DNA of 64,000 nt from Cinnamomum chago. Taxonomy: Eukaryota > Streptophyta > Magnoliopsida > Laurales > Lauraceae. The notes beneath the pieces are model-generated. The model was not told the origin of the DNA. It did no database searches and worked only from the letters and a program-made list of their open reading frames with translations. Position numbers and translations under genes: made by a program. The stretch covers positions 8,802,001 through 8,866,000 of the forward strand of contig CP142451.1 in the NCBI GenBank assembly GCA_038049695.1, written 5' to 3'. Positions 47,983 to 60,629 of this stretch are shown one piece after another; positions within the stretch are counted from its first letter, which is position 1, and every line of letters starts with the position of its first letter.

Positions 47983-50845
47983 GATCCCCAACCTTTTCCT
48001 CTCTTCCACCTCTTATCTCTCAACAGAATCTCATCTCCCACAGTCACATCGTTTGCAATTTGCAGGAGGTAGAAAAAGGTCCCTTCTTTCTTCTTAAATC
48101 ATATCTGCTTTTGATATATCTGTCTGCTTTTGATATCTCTACTAAATCTCAAGATTTCTTGCCATTAAGTGATGATGATTCAAATCTCTTTAATTTGTTG
48201 TTTATTATTCAGGGATTTCTTCACAAAAGAAATCAGATGTATCTAGATAGAGAGAAATGAAGGAGGATTTGTCTTTGGATCTTGGTTTTATAAACATATA
48301 TTTCTTTATTATTGGGAATTTTTTTATTGTTCTCATTATTATTATTATTTTTTTGTTGAAAATAATCAAGCCCTCCTAATAATAATAGAATCTTGATGAA
48401 GTGAAATATGCATGTAGGGAACTGGAAATTGTGGATATGATTAAGGGAAATGAATGGCTTTCTTGCACATGATCAACCCCACATTTTGATGTGATTCATT
48501 GGTCCCACTAAACAATTGAGGGGGTTTATGGATTTGTCATCTTAAAAAAATAAAAATTCAGCCTCATTAGATTTCATTAGTTGCCTGATCAAAGGTGATG
48601 ATTGCCATCCTTTATCTAGTTTATTCTTTGGCTGTACCTTTGTTTACCTGTCCTTTTCATTGATTTTGATCTCTTTGATTAGTATCAACATCATCATCAA
48701 TGCCTTTTCCCATTAATCTGGGATCAGCTTGAAGGGTTCTGTTAATTATTTTTTAAGAGTAAGTTATTCAATTTCTCAAATAAAAATACAAAATGGAAGT
48801 CTATTAGAAGCTTCGGAAGCTTCGGGCATACCCCTTCAAATACAAGGAAAAAAGAAATCAAATGACGACCATTATAGGTTCGGTTAATTCTGCCAAGCCA
48901 GATGCTCCTCTTGTATCTGGTGGGATCCACATGTAATTCATGGCTCTTTGGAGAATGCACCAAAAAGATGGCATTTGAGAATGTTGATTTGACTATAAAT
49001 TTAGTCGGTCTTCATGTGGGTGAACTTTATTTGGATTCAATGTGATTAAATCAGGAAAATACTCACAACATCCTGCAAGTGCGTGGTGTGGGATTTTCAA
49101 TCATGTCCGTCCACAAAAGCGGGATCCCCAAAACTAAAGGTGCTCGCAAAAAAAACTCATAGGAGAATCTCGTCCAATCAAATTATCTTTCTCATGTGAG
49201 AGGATGAAGGAAGAATTGAGAAAAAAACTGAAAAAAGAAAAGAAAATGCAATGCTCCATGTTCAAAACTCTTGTAGACACAAACTCATAGCTGTTAGATG
49301 GTTATGGTAATCTAATCAAGTGAATATTTTGACCATTTCATAAATAAATCTGAGGCCCATCATTGGTTAATCCAGACTATTGATCTGACAGGCTCTACCA
49401 TGGAGGGAAAATGCTCAAAAAATCCCAAACTAGAAGATCCCAAGTCTTCATTTTTTTTTCCTTTTCCTGTGGAAATGGGGATTGCAGTATTGTTGCAATT
49501 GGCAGCCTCTATTTGTAGGCTACCAGTTGAAGGGTTATCTCCCAAAATGAGAATATTATAAGCATTCCCTACCCCTGGTGGGAACTATCATAAGAATGAT
49601 CTATAATTCTATATCACTTACTGAACCATTTGCTTTACAGTGTTTACTAGATTCAAATTCTGAGCTGTTCAATAGAAATCTGTGAGACTGCTATATCAGA
49701 TGATCCATCGGCAAGCATCATATTACTCCTCTAAATCTTGTATACTTTTAAAAAATATACAGTTACTTAAATTATTTTAAGTCACTTGTGAGTTGGGAAA
49801 AACTTTTACGTTTATTTTTTTGTTTTTATAATTTCTAAGACTATTTCATAAGCTAGTCAATGATGACCCTCCATAGATTCATTCATCTATATAACCGACT
49901 GTTTGAGTTTCAAAAAGAAACCATCAATGGTATTCTATTTTCTTATTTAAATTTTATGGGGTTATCTTGACTTGAACGCAAGCCTTGCTGCTTCGAAATA
50001 AAAGGACGTCTTGAGATTGTCTCAAATTGCAATACTTATTTTGCAACCAAGAGGAAGTTACTATATTTTTCTCTATCATAAATGTTTGTTGTTTCCTTAT
50101 GTTTTTACAACCATAACACTTGAATTATTTTAAGCCACTTGTGACTTGGGGAAAACTTTTATTTACTTATTTGTTTGGTTTTTTAATAATTTCTAAGACT
50201 ATTTCAGAAGCTACTCAATGATGTTCCTCCATATATTCATTAATGGTTATTTTAAGCCATGGTTTGAGTTGCAAAAAGGAAGCGTCAATGTTATTCTATT
50301 TTCTAATTTATTTGTATAGGGTTATCTTCAATTTTTTAGCTAATTTTTTTACGTAAAGATGCGGTTATCTTCAATTGAATGCAAGCCTTGCTGCTTCGAA
50401 ATAAAATGATGTCTTTAAGATAAACTCTAATTGCAATACTCATGTTGCAACCAAGAGGAAGTTACTGTATTTTGTTCTGTAATAAATGCTTTGAGTTTCC
50501 TAATGTTTTTGTAACCAGTTATGGCTTATGTTTTAAATCCAACTTAAAAATTAAAAATATCACAACTTGAGACTGATTTTTCATTTGAAATAAAGGAGAA
50601 ACTATAACATGCGGCAATTGAACTTGTCTGTCATAATCGATTGTCATCTGAATGACAACACAACATGATGATGAACATGCAAAATCATGTTTCTACTTAT
50701 AACTTCAAAGTTCTCTATGATGGCTTGATTTTTTTTCTCCTTTGAACTTTTTAGTGATGATTCTTGTAGATCCTTATTGTGAGTATTTAGCAATGGCTTG
50801 AGGAAGCTAATTTGGTTATTCCATTGTTCAGCTTCTGTTATTGCC
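47983..50845 (+). other. Probable leader exon and leader intron of the V-ATPase G gene, with a tandem duplication
   Basis: No coding sequence was found. The first ~90 bp are pyrimidine-rich, like a 5' UTR. The remainder is AT-rich and includes the duplicated block at 49765-50520. Confidence 0.4.
49765..50520. repeat. Tandem duplication, two units of about 353 and 403 bp
   Basis: Unit 1 (49765-50117) and unit 2 (50118-50520) share blocks in the same order. Blocks include TTATTTTAAG, AATTTCTAAGACTATTTCA, GCAAGCCTTGCTGCTTCGAA and GCAACCAAGAGGAAGTTACT. Unit 2 has an extra ~45 bp in which GGTTATCTTCAATT is itself repeated. Divergence is moderate, so the duplication is not recent. Confidence 0.9.
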
Positions 50846-51644
50846 ATGGACTCAAGTAAGGGGCAAGGAGGAATTCAGATGCTGCTGACAGCAGAACAAG
50901 AGGCCCAGCAGATAGTATCAAGTGCAAGGAACAGTAAAATCTATTTACTCTTCTCTAAGGCCCAAATCCTTTTTATGTAGTATTGTGATTCTATGCATAA
51001 TCAATCTAAGAAAATAACACCGGCATTAATCATTTTCTTGTTTTATTGCAAGATAATTAAACTTGTGGATTGAGTAGTTTGAAGTTTGAATGTAACGTGG
51101 TTATTAACTATCTTCAATTTCATATGCTATTGTAGCATATTAGCGCCCAAGTTCTTATTGACTATATGATATCTTCCATCTATTTCTGTAGATGGGTACA
51201 ATCTTTTCTTCTGTGAGTACCTTCAGGTCACTTTTGGTTTCTTTTCTGTAGTGAAAATGAAGAGACTGAAGCAGGCAAAAGATGAAGCCGAGAAGGAAGC
51301 TGCCAATTATCGTTCGTCTTTGGAGACAGAATATCAAAGAAAAGTTTCAGATGTGGGTTTATTCAATTGTTCTTTTGCCATTTTGTATCCTCACCAACAA
51401 AAGACCTTATTCATTTTATGTCTTCTTTTTTGTAATTTTATGTAGACATATAGGATTTCATATATTAATTTGGGCTTTGAGTTTAATGTTGTCATTGCAG
51501 AGTAGTGGTTTTTCCGGTTCGAACTTAAAACGGCTCGAGGAGGAAACCGAAAAGAAGATAAACAACTTGAAAACTGCAAGTAATAGTGTGTCTCCTGATG
51601 TGGTTGGATTGCTTTTGAAGTGTGTCAAGACTATTAGAACTTGA
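50846..51644 (+). CDS. VHA-G: V-type proton ATPase subunit G (110 aa, 3 exons)
   Basis: Exons 50846-50933, 51252-51352 and 51501-51644, GT-AG introns, phases closing exactly. The protein opens [20 protein letters not shown], the family signature, and continues with a charged helix ([25 protein letters not shown]) and the C-terminal [17 protein letters not shown]. Length 110 aa is normal. Subunit G pairs with subunit E in the peripheral stalk of V1 and holds the catalytic head against rotation during proton pumping at the tonoplast and endomembranes. The start codon is in a CCATGG context. Five bases after the stop a donor (AAAG|GTCAGT, 51650) and a strong acceptor (TTTCAG, to 52764) suggest a 3' UTR intron; an AATAAA lies at 52898. 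Confidence 0.95.
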
Positions 51645-52903
51645 TAAAGGTCAGTTGTCATCCCTTTAAATCTCTGCTCTATTTTGTGTTGTTTCTACCA
51701 TACTCATTTATATGCATGTGCCCCATTCCCCTGCTTGGGTTCAATGCCTGTATCTCCTGGCCCTCAGCTTTAATTGTCATGTTCCAAAGTATTCCACTGA
51801 TATTTAATAGCTTAAAGAAACCTGTTTCTAATAGGCTTGCTTTAGCCTGTTATGCGTTTTTGGTAAAGACTAGGATAATTCAAGAAAGACAATTCCTTTT
51901 TTCAATTATCACACTTTGCCACCTTTCACTTTAACTCAATTTCTAATAACCCTTGATTAAAGTTGAGAAAACCTCCATCAAAATGACCTAAACTGTTACA
52001 TTTTGATATTGGTGGGCCATATAGAAATGCACCAGGCATTAGACCTCGTGAATTGGCATCAATTAATGTCGTTCTCTTCTAAAAAAAAAAAACACATTGC
52101 TCTCTGTTCAAATGCAAACATCCAATGATGCAATCATTATTGTCTATCAGTTCACAATGTTCAATGGCGTCATTCTACAAAATCATCTAATTTTATGCAA
52201 GCTTGCCCTGAAATAGGGTGTGAAGGATGTACTACATTGTTCTTATTCATCGACTAATCATTAGATAGTGTATATTTGTAGCAAGTCAAATAGTCTTTAT
52301 ATCATAGGTGCAGGTATTACATATAACGGTGTGTCTCACTCTCACATGGCAGATAAAGCTCATTTAATTAAGATCTTTAATGTAGGCCATGAAGGATCTG
52401 GATTCAGATTGTTCATCTATTTGAATCCCTATGAGTTCCATAGCAGATGAAGCTTTGTTCTATTTATAAAGCTTGTTGCTACTGGAAAAACTTTATTGGA
52501 GAAAAGGTCATCGATCAGATTATGCAAACCATTTTGGTCTTTTGCCTCAAGAATGTCGGTCATTATTATATATAACAATTCTTATTTTCAAGCTTAGGCT
52601 TCCAAGAAAGCATTATGATTAATAGGTTCATGTATTTTAGTTATATTTTTGTTGGCTTTCATTAGACCCTATATTTTTTGGAGAGAAAGTACCAGAAACA
52701 AGAATTATTCAACTTATAATTTTAAGATTTCTTCTTTTTTTGTTTTCTTTTCTTGGTGTTTCAGATGGCTGATGATCTGGCAATAATTTGAAGATGAACT
52801 CCACTTTTCAGCTACGTGTCTTTTGGTTATGTTTCTTGTTCTTTATTTTCGTTTTTTCCCCTTGTAGAGCTGAATGGCTGTAATTGAAGAGTGAAACAAT
52901 AAA
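51645..52903 (+). other. Likely 3' UTR of the V-ATPase G gene with an intron (51650-52764)
   Basis: The donor GTCAGT directly after the stop region and the acceptor preceded by a long T-rich tract frame a 1115-bp stretch with no coding sequence. The final exon would run from 52765 to a polyadenylation signal AATAAA at 52898-52903. The junction would be only 5 nt after the stop, so it should not provoke nonsense-mediated decay. Confidence 0.5.
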
Positions 52904-53689
52904 TGTTGTCCAGAGTAAATGGATCTACAAATTGGTCCTATTGACAATTCTTGCTTTATTAGTTTCCATCTAAATATTGAACTATCAGGTTTATTGGAAA
53001 TGGGTGCTAGATGTTCTCTCTTGAATGAAACATTAGCTGATTGTCTTCTCATAACTGTTTCTATGAAAAAGGCGAAAAGTTAAAACTTTTAAAAAGTAGA
53101 TCTTACTTTAGATAACAACTTGCTCTATTTAGAAAATATGGATTACTGTGAAAACTTCCATCATAATTACAAAATTTTCTCTCTTTTAATGGATGTATAG
53201 AACTATTTTTCTTTCTTATATTATGCATGCATGTGCATTTCAGTGATAATTGTCATTGATGAAAGTGTCCTAAATCTTTCAATTTCATAAATGGGCTACT
53301 AGAACCCACATGAATCACTAAACAAACAGATACTCTTTTCCATTACTATTTGAGGAAAGTGTCAATTTATGGATTATTATGTGGTAAAAAAGGTATTTAT
53401 CCGTGTTTACTAAGCATGAGGTTAAGTGTTTTTTTGGGTAACCTAACCTTTCCTCCAGTGATACTGTATCAGCCTGTCTTTTCATTGGCACCAACTAGAT
53501 GATACCTCCCTGTTCCAACTGAGGCTTGAATCTAGCTACCCTGCCTCACCCTAGAGGACATTAATGTCCCTTTCCAGGTGTCGGTTAAACGTTATAAAAT
53601 GAGAAATGGTTGTAATAATTGTTCAATTTCACTAATCATTTTACCAGAAGGTAAAAAATTCAAATTCAGAAACTATATATAATTTTGTC

Positions 53690-53775
53690 GTCATCATCAT
53701 TATTGTTGTCATTGAAGCCTTATCCCATCTATATAGGGTCTCTGTGAAGGCAATAGAGTTTCACATTCCATTGGC
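53690..53775 (-). mobile_element. RTE-clade LINE 3'-end remnant
   Basis: The minus strand reads GATGGGATAAGGCTTCAATG followed by ACAACAATAATGATGATGAC. This is the characteristic AAGGCTT plus trinucleotide tail of plant RTE LINEs. Only the end is kept. Confidence 0.5.
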
Positions 53776-55119
53776 AAGCAACAAGCTTGTAAATATCCCC
53801 ATTTTCCTTCTTATGGAAATATACCTTTAACAAAAATGGAGCTGAGCAATCATGTAACACTCCCACTAACTCGTATCTGTGTAGATTGAAATTTCAACCA
53901 GCTTGTCTCAACAATCACTAAATTAGTGCTTAAGATAATCTAAACAATATAATTCTACTGCATTGTACAACCAAGCAATACAATAAACACAAGAAATGTA
54001 GGCAGCATAATGACAGCTAAGAAAGGCAAAACCATGAGCAAGAAAGTTAAGATTTGCCCTTTTCGCTTACCTGATGAATTTAAAACTTTTTTTTTTTTTA
54101 ATGGAAGGTTAAGGTTGTTGACTAATAATGTACTTGACAGGGCCCTATGTGGTCTCCACACCAAACATCCTGCTCCAATGTGCTTTACATATTTCTTCGA
54201 TGTTTTCTTTTGTGCTTTACATTACCATTATAATTCTTTAGCCCCATATCTCTTCTCCTGTGGCCTTTTAAAACTGAGATACTCTCCAAGTGAGAGGCTC
54301 AGTATTTTACTATACTTCTGCTGCACCTATCAAGTGATGAGGAAACTAACTGTGTTCGATATCCGTCTAAGCGCAATATTAATCAGGCAGTAGGGTGGTC
54401 TGGACCATTAGAGGTGATCTAATATCCTGCTGACTAAAATAAACCATAACAAGCATCTGTCTACTAAACTGACAATTCTTTTCTTCAGAGAAGGGAGAAT
54501 TATGAATACTAGAGCATCAAGATGAGGAGGCGTTCAATTCCATGATGTATTGGGCGTTGAAGATGGCTATATTGTGCCAGTCAGTTCTTCTGCTCAATCT
54601 ATTTCTACAGAAGCAAAAATAATAGAGAATAAGTGAAAAGGATGCAAGGATCTATTCATCAAGCAGACTCATGTGAGACAAATTTTCCAAGGATCGCTGA
54701 GGGCTTTCATCATTGAGTAGAACTTGAGACCTTGCAATTAAAGATTCTAAGGTTAAGCATTAATTTTCTAGAATTACAGTGATGGTAAATAAATGAGAAG
54801 CTATGGTGAAAAGTCACAGATTAAGGGTTGTTGAGAAAACTTTTATCAACCTCTATTTAAACATTCTAACAATCTAGTTCACAATGCAAACAAACCTAGT
54901 TATTGTGGGGATGAACTAAATGAGTCTTGTCCATGCATTTCTTATTTTCTTATGTTTGTTGGGATGATAAATTCATTTCCCATCTTGTAAGAACAGGGCA
55001 TATGGCCATAGGAGCACTTGTACAAGTACTTGTACAAATTTAGGCACTGTATACATCTAGTACATCATAAAACTTGGATTTTCAAATGATGTAAGTTCAT
55101 TTTTTCACCCAAAATAATT

Positions 55120-55330
55120 CATACTGTCCTCATCAAACTTTATCCCAACTGGGGTTGGGCTTCATGAGTTCTACTTTCCCACTCAACCCTATTTACGACC
55201 ATATTTCCATCAACTCCACAATCCCATCTTTTCTATCCTTGCCACTTCATTTAAGCTCTATATTAGTAGTTCTATATATGCATGCCTAAACCATCTCAAA
55301 TAACATTTGATTTTTCTGTTTTATTGGAGC
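55120..55330 (-). mobile_element. RTE-clade LINE 3'-region remnant
   Basis: The minus strand contains GAGATGGTTTAGGCATGC, similar to the RTE C-terminal WFGH coding block. Further on comes GAAGCCCAACCCCAGTTGGG then ATAAAGTTTGATGAGGAC, similar to the RTE 3' end. It is strongly decayed, with no intact frame. Confidence 0.45.
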
Positions 55331-55584
55331 TACCAGAAAGGCAGTCAAATTTTGTGTAAAATAAAGAGTAAAAAATCTGACACTTTTGGGTAATACTCAT
55401 CCCACATATAATGTGAATGAGTCACCACAATGTTTTGTATTCTGAAGACTAATCACACAAATCTTTCTTTCATATGTAACTAGTCTTATTTTCCAATCCA
55501 GTAATCCTTGACATATATGAGTCAAAGTATAAGCTCCATAACTCGATTGCTTGGATTGGATATGATTCTCTTTCAAGTCCTAAA

Positions 55585-55800
55585 TTTTTTTATTTTTTAT
55601 TTTTTATTTTTTATTTTTATTATTTTTTATAACATGGGAATCCGCCGACCCTCCTTTGGGAGATCATTGGTAAACTCACGGATACATAGAACCACCCACA
55701 AGCCCTATGTATCGGGTAAGGCCTTAAGAATTCGAAGGCAGGACCTCCAGGTTAAAACTGGACTTCCTAACCACACGAACATTTTAAGTGTGAGTTTTGA
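55585..55800 (-). mobile_element. SINE-like element, minus strand
   Basis: On the minus strand a GTGTGGTTAGGAAGTCC head and a B-box-like CCTTCGAATTCTTAAGG are followed by a body and an A-rich tail with repeated TAAAAAA units (plus-strand 55588-55631). A 10-bp direct repeat AAGTCCTAAA occurs at 55575-55584 and 55848-55857 and may be the target duplication, but the upper copy is about 50 bp beyond the apparent head. Confidence 0.45.
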
Positions 55801-56213
55801 TTTAAGTGTGGGTAAAATGGAAAGGAAAGAATAATGGGTTTTGATTTAAGTCCTAAAATATTCCTTCCAAGCATAGGAAACATCTTCCGTTTTGTACACG
55901 ATGAGTGCTTAAAACTCAGATTAGTTTAGTAAAAAAAAACACTTTCCAAATGCTTTTGCAACTTCCCTAAAAATTCTAGGACTTTACAAAGAAATGATTA
56001 GCTTACATACTAAGGAAACATTGTATAGCAATTACCCAATACCTTCTTATAGGACTCTTTTATAACATACTTTGACCTGCCCTAGTCAGGGTGAGTGGAC
56101 GCGATGGGTGAATGAGTCCGTGAGTTGATAGAGTCTGACTGACTAATTATTTAGTCAGCCTCTTCTGAGTTACTCAACTTTTTTTTTTTTACTCCACCCA
56201 AAAGGATTTGAAC

Positions 56214-56610
56214 TAGAGATGTAAATGGGTATCCAATTTTTCGATTATCCGGAGGTTCCGACCCGCTAAAAACCGGGTCTAGGTCTTTATTTAGGCCCCA
56301 ATAAGTTAATGGGTGCGGGTCCGATTTTTACACCTTGGTTCGGACCCGTAGACCCGAGATCCGACATATTATCTCAATTTTCGAAAATCTCTCTTAAAAA
56401 TCATGTTTTTTTTAATATCATTATCTACCTAAACCTGGACCCGGATCCAGACTTGTCCCATATATGGTTCTGGTTCCAGTTCCAGAGCTAAGAAACCGGT
56501 TCCGAAATGGTTTCGGATCCAAATCCGGTTCCACCTTCTCCTTAACGGTTCCGGTTCCGGTTCCGGGTCCACCATGGACCCAGATCGGAACCGACCTATT
56601 TACAACCCTA
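56214..56610. mobile_element. hAT-type MITE, copy with GGTTCC interior
   Basis: Left end TAGAGATGTAAATGGGTATC; right end in reverse complement TAGGGTTGTAAATAGGTCGG. Flanks ATTTGAAC and GTTTGGAC agree at 6 of 8 positions, as expected for an old 8-bp hAT target duplication. The interior has repeated GGTTCCGGTTCC. 397 bp, no coding capacity. Confidence 0.6.
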
Positions 56611-57295
56611 GTTTGGACCCATGAAAGAGCATGCACACGTGGAAAGAAAGCCCATATAAATGAGAAGAAAGCCTATACACGCAAGAAGATGGTTCGAATC
56701 TTGGACAGGGTGAGAATTACCGCTCCTTACCCAAGGAGCCATTATCGAGTTACTCAACTTAATGACCTTTGGGGTCTAGTTTTGGAGGTTTTTTCTTAAA
56801 CTTCAGTTAATGTAAATATGATAGTTTTAAGATGTCAAAGTTGAGGGGTAGGGTTCCAAATGGATATCTGATTACCTGTTTGCTTAACGTTTTGAATTGT
56901 AAAAAACAGGCTAGGAACCTACCTAATTTTGGTTCCTATAAAAGCTCGGATCCGAATTAGGAACATATTATAGGATCAGGTAAGAAATTGGGTCTAGTTT
57001 TAGATCCATACAAATTTTGACCCGAGGATTGGGTCCAGACCTATTACTGAAAAATTTGTTTTAAGCTTCAATTATCAAACTGTATTCCAATCCAAAGGTG
57101 GAATGGATACAACATGGTTCCGTTCTAGACCCGACCCATATGCAGTCCAATAGTGGGGCCATTTCAGTCCCACCATATATTGATGATCAGATCAGAAATT
57201 GTCCACATGGATTGTATTTAGTTCAAGATGTCATCCAAATTTGATGATACAGAGCATGAGAGAGAGAGAGAGAGATAAAACTTGGGCTCTATACG

Positions 57296-57803
57296 TAGGG
57301 GTGAGTATTCGGTCGGATTGGTCAGTTTGGTCGAAATTTTGCCGACCGAATTATGAATTGTAACCGAATTCGACCGAACCGAAAATATTTCGGTTAAATT
57401 TCCGTCAATTCGGTCGAAAGGCTATATGTTGGGCTTTGTTTATGGGGCCCAAATTTGTTGGGAATATTTCTATAATAAAAAAACCCAAAGTATAGAAAAC
57501 TAGCAAATTCTAAATATCCAAAATAAAAAAGATATTAAAACCAAGTATTCAACAGTTTATCAGCCTTAAGAGTTTATATATTTTATATATCTAAAATATA
57601 AACTTTTATATGTATATTAATAAATTCGGTTAATTCAGTTAATTTGGTGAAAAAAAATCCAAAACCGAACCGAACTATATTATCCAAATTTGTTGTAAAT
57701 CTTAACCGAATCTAACCAATTTAACCGTATAACCGAACCAAATAAAAAATTTCGGTTCGGTTCGGTTCGAAACTTCGGTTCGTTAGACAGACGCTCACCC
57801 CTA
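57296..57803. mobile_element. hAT-type MITE with CGGTTCGGTT interior and 8-bp target duplication
   Basis: Ends TAGGGGTGAGTATTCGGTCG and (reverse complement) TAGGGGTGAGCGTCTGTCTA form inverted termini. Flanks TCTATACG (57288-57295) and TCTATATG (57804-57811) match at 7 of 8. The interior has repeats of AACCGAA / TTCGGTT near both ends and an AT-rich middle. 508 bp, non-coding. Confidence 0.8.
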
Positions 57804-57811
57804 TCTATATG

Positions 57812-58771
57812 GTCCATGATAGGTGGACGATTTGGACTCATGTTAAGAACGTTCAATGCGTTTACTTGCAAGTCTTCCAACTCAAGTCGGTTGAACGTTT
57901 GATTGGTTGTTTGTGGAGAAAGTATTTTCCCAATAACACTTTGTTCTTAAGAGGAATATGAAGAAACCAGGTGATTGTTCAGTCCGTTGAATGCTTGTCT
58001 ATTTTTTCCTCTTCTGCAGATTTTCTTTTCCCAAATCCACCATAGGAAAAGCTTTTCCATAAAATCGTGAAAATTTTAATTTATTTTTACATTTTTCTAT
58101 GTAGAAAAGCGGCTACATCAAATATAGATTTTACTCCGGCAGAGAAAAGCATTTATTAAGTGAGATGGAGATCAAAATTAGAAATTTATCCAGATTCTTC
58201 CTGAGTCAGCCAAGTCTAACTCAGGTAGGGGCGCGCCGAGTCAACCAAGTCTTCCCCAATCTATAAGATAACGTGGTCAGTTTGGGGTGGTCTATTCTAC
58301 ACGATCAATGCCCTTCTTATTCACGCTGGCCAATCTTTAACTTGTGATCTTAATTGGGCACCTCACTTTCATGTAGGCCCAGTTCTCTTTGGGCAGATTT
58401 GGACCTTCGATTTTAGTATTATGGAAAGGCCTATATTTAAGATTTGGGCTTGTTTATAATTTGGGCTGGACTTGGGTTAAGTGATAGAAAGCCTGAAGCT
58501 CGGCTGGAACATGTAATGCTTGCAGTTTAGTGGCCGATTCGCCTGATTAAGTGATATATAAGCCCAACAGTGATAGAAAAACTGACGCGAAACTTTTGGC
58601 TAAATGGGCGGGCTCGAGCTTGTATCGTTTTATGTGGGCGGGACTTGGGCCAGACACTTACTGCCCTTGTCATGCTTGAGCAGAATTTGGGCCTATGTTT
58701 CTAAAGTTCAAGCTGGATCTGGATATGCCTGAGGCCCGGCTAAACCACGGCCATGTCTTGAACACCTTTAT

Positions 58772-58803
<32 letters not shown>

Positions 58804-59473
58804 TGTGTTATTGGTTTGAGTTTGTGTAGAATTTGCTAGTAAAATCCTAGCCATGTTTAATCCTAAAACGAACCCTTGATTGTGGCCTTTCACCTCGACG
58901 TGTGTTTTTGCCACATACCGTCCACAATAGTAGAAATTCTCTCCCAAGATACTGTATGTATGTGGTCCAACTCATAGATGAAAGAAATGCTAGTCTTAGA
59001 TGGGTTGTTGGAACCAAACTCGCCGATAGCCTTTGTGTGTTTCGATGTGAGATACATCCTATGAACTTACAACGAATCCTCTCAGATCTATTGGATGATC
59101 AACTAATATTTCCATCTCCCTTATATAGAGCAATTTTTAGGAGCCACGATTACTATGGACACTACCCCTCCTTGAATCCCACATCTTTTGACCAACTTTG
59201 GAATTCTGCCAAACCGAGAGTCTAAACCTGATTCAAATTCTACCACCAAGAGTTTGACCCTTATTTAACTCTAGCAGATAAAGACTTGTTGAGAGTTTAT
59301 TTGCGGCACATCGTAGGGCTTGATCTGGCGTAAGCCTCATGGCAGTCGGGCCATACAAATTTTTAACAATAGAGCCTACCTATCTAGATGCATACCTGCC
59401 ATTTGTGATAGAGTGTCTCCTTCAAGAAAAAAAAATGATCGATTAAAATATCATAGCCATTGATTTAACAGTT
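57812..59473. other. Intergenic DNA, repeat-rich
   Basis: At about 58430-58770 GGGCTTG/GGCCCGG-type DNA resembles a degraded hAT-type MITE. A GA repeat (58772-58801) follows. The open frame at 58902-59225 has no recognisable domain. No gene supported. Confidence 0.5.
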
Positions 59474-59476
59474 TTA

Positions 59477-59910
59477 TCCTCTGTTTGAGAAGGGGGTAAA
59501 ATGAGGGGAAGGAAAAAAAAGAGGGAAAAATGGAGGGAAAGTGAAAATTTGAGGGTGTTTGGGAAGGGGGGGGGGGAGGAAACGGAGGGAGGGAAAGTGG
59601 GGGTGAAATTTGTGTGGGCCCCACCTTAAAACTTTCCCTTCAAAAATGGGGGGGAAAAGTGGAGAGGAAAATAGGGGAATGTTTAAACTTTTACTAAACT
59701 GCTACTTTCACTTTTTCACAAAGTAATAATAAATTGGTAATTTTCTCTATACCTAATAAATAAATAAAACCCTACTTTTTCATTTTTCCTTTCCCTACTT
59801 TTTGACATCCAAACAAGAGGAGGTAAAATTAATTTTCTCTCCCCTCCCCTTCATTTTCATTCCCCCTCAAATTTTCCCTCCCCTCCACTCCCCCCTTCCC
59901 AAACATAGGG
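59477..59910. mobile_element. Tourist-like MITE, copy 3
   Basis: It starts TCCTCTGTTTGAGAAGG; the reverse complement of its end is CCCTATGTTTGGGAAGG. Left flank TTA (59474-59476), right flank TTG, a decayed target duplication. It is 434 bp with the same G-rich/C-rich arms as copies 1 and 2. Confidence 0.8.
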
Positions 59911-59913
59911 TTG

Positions 59914-60435
59914 AAGTTTAATGGTCTTTTAACTATTAATTCTTTTAAAATTTGTGAACTTGGACCTTATTTCAGATAATTGGGGAATAATTAGTGTGAA
60001 AGGGTATACTTATCAGAGGTAAGCTCAATAGCCCATAAGAGGTTGACTATAGGCACAACAAAATCTGCTTGTACATAGGAAGACGTTTTTCCGTGATTGT
60101 AGTGCTACGGTCCAATGCATTGTCCAAATTCGTCGCCCCCACAGTGGAAATAGATAGACAGAGGGTACAAATCAAGTGGGTCTCTAGTTGTATTTAATTG
60201 CCTTTGGTCTTCCTTCGGGACCTCAACTGAAAGTTTAGGTTTCTGTCACTTTCCCGGGATAATGTACTTTCCGAGAAGAGAGACAGACAGACAGACAGAC
60301 ACGTCCACATAAAAATCAATCTGATATCATTCAAACCATATGGCTGATTCTAGGATTGTTGAACAACTCGAAATCATCCTAATTAAATAAGTTGGCTTCT
60401 TTATTTAATATCAAATAACTGATCTCTTTCTCATT
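59914..60435. other. Intergenic DNA
   Basis: No gene seen. A short CAGA repeat lies at about 60280-60300; another occurs at about 61001-61014. Confidence 0.5.
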
Positions 60436-60629
60436 CATTTTATTTTTTACTATCGGGGTTTCCAACTCTTTGGATTGAACTAATTCCTGCGGGCTCAGAG
60501 GGGCCCCAAGGTACTAGTTGATTCAACTTTCGATTATTGAAGAAAGAGGAACCGGAGGTTGATACTAAGACCTGTAGCTCCAGAAGAGGGAGGAACCATG
60601 GTCCTGACCACTCGGCCAACTCCTTGCGG
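60436..60629 (-). mobile_element. tRNA-derived SINE, copy 2 (same family as 32206)
   Basis: On the minus strand the head GCAAGGAGTTGGCCGAGTGG contains an A-box-like stretch. The 3' module GGAATTAGTTCAATCCAAAG and GAGTTGGAAACCCCGATAG matches the 3' module of the SINE at 32206. An A-rich tail follows (plus-strand 60436-60449). The middle parts differ between the copies. No clear target duplication. Confidence 0.65.

Larger units (their letters stand above)
52904..55330. other. Intergenic DNA without a supported gene
   Basis: AT-rich sequence. At 53420-53600 a stretch read on the minus strand has a B-box-like AGATTCAAGCCTC and an A run, faintly SINE-like. RTE 3' remnants are listed separately. 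The frame at 54010-54393 has no family resemblance. Confidence 0.5.

Noticed and set aside
53420-53600. Possible third SINE on the minus strand
   Set aside because: A weak B-box-like motif and A run are present but there is no clear A box, family match or target duplication.
54010-54393. 127-codon open frame in the 3' intergenic region
   Set aside because: Composition looks random, with Phe/Leu-rich stretches; no conserved motif.
58902-59225. 107-codon open frame
   Set aside because: No recognisable domain and no nearby exon-like partner; probably chance.
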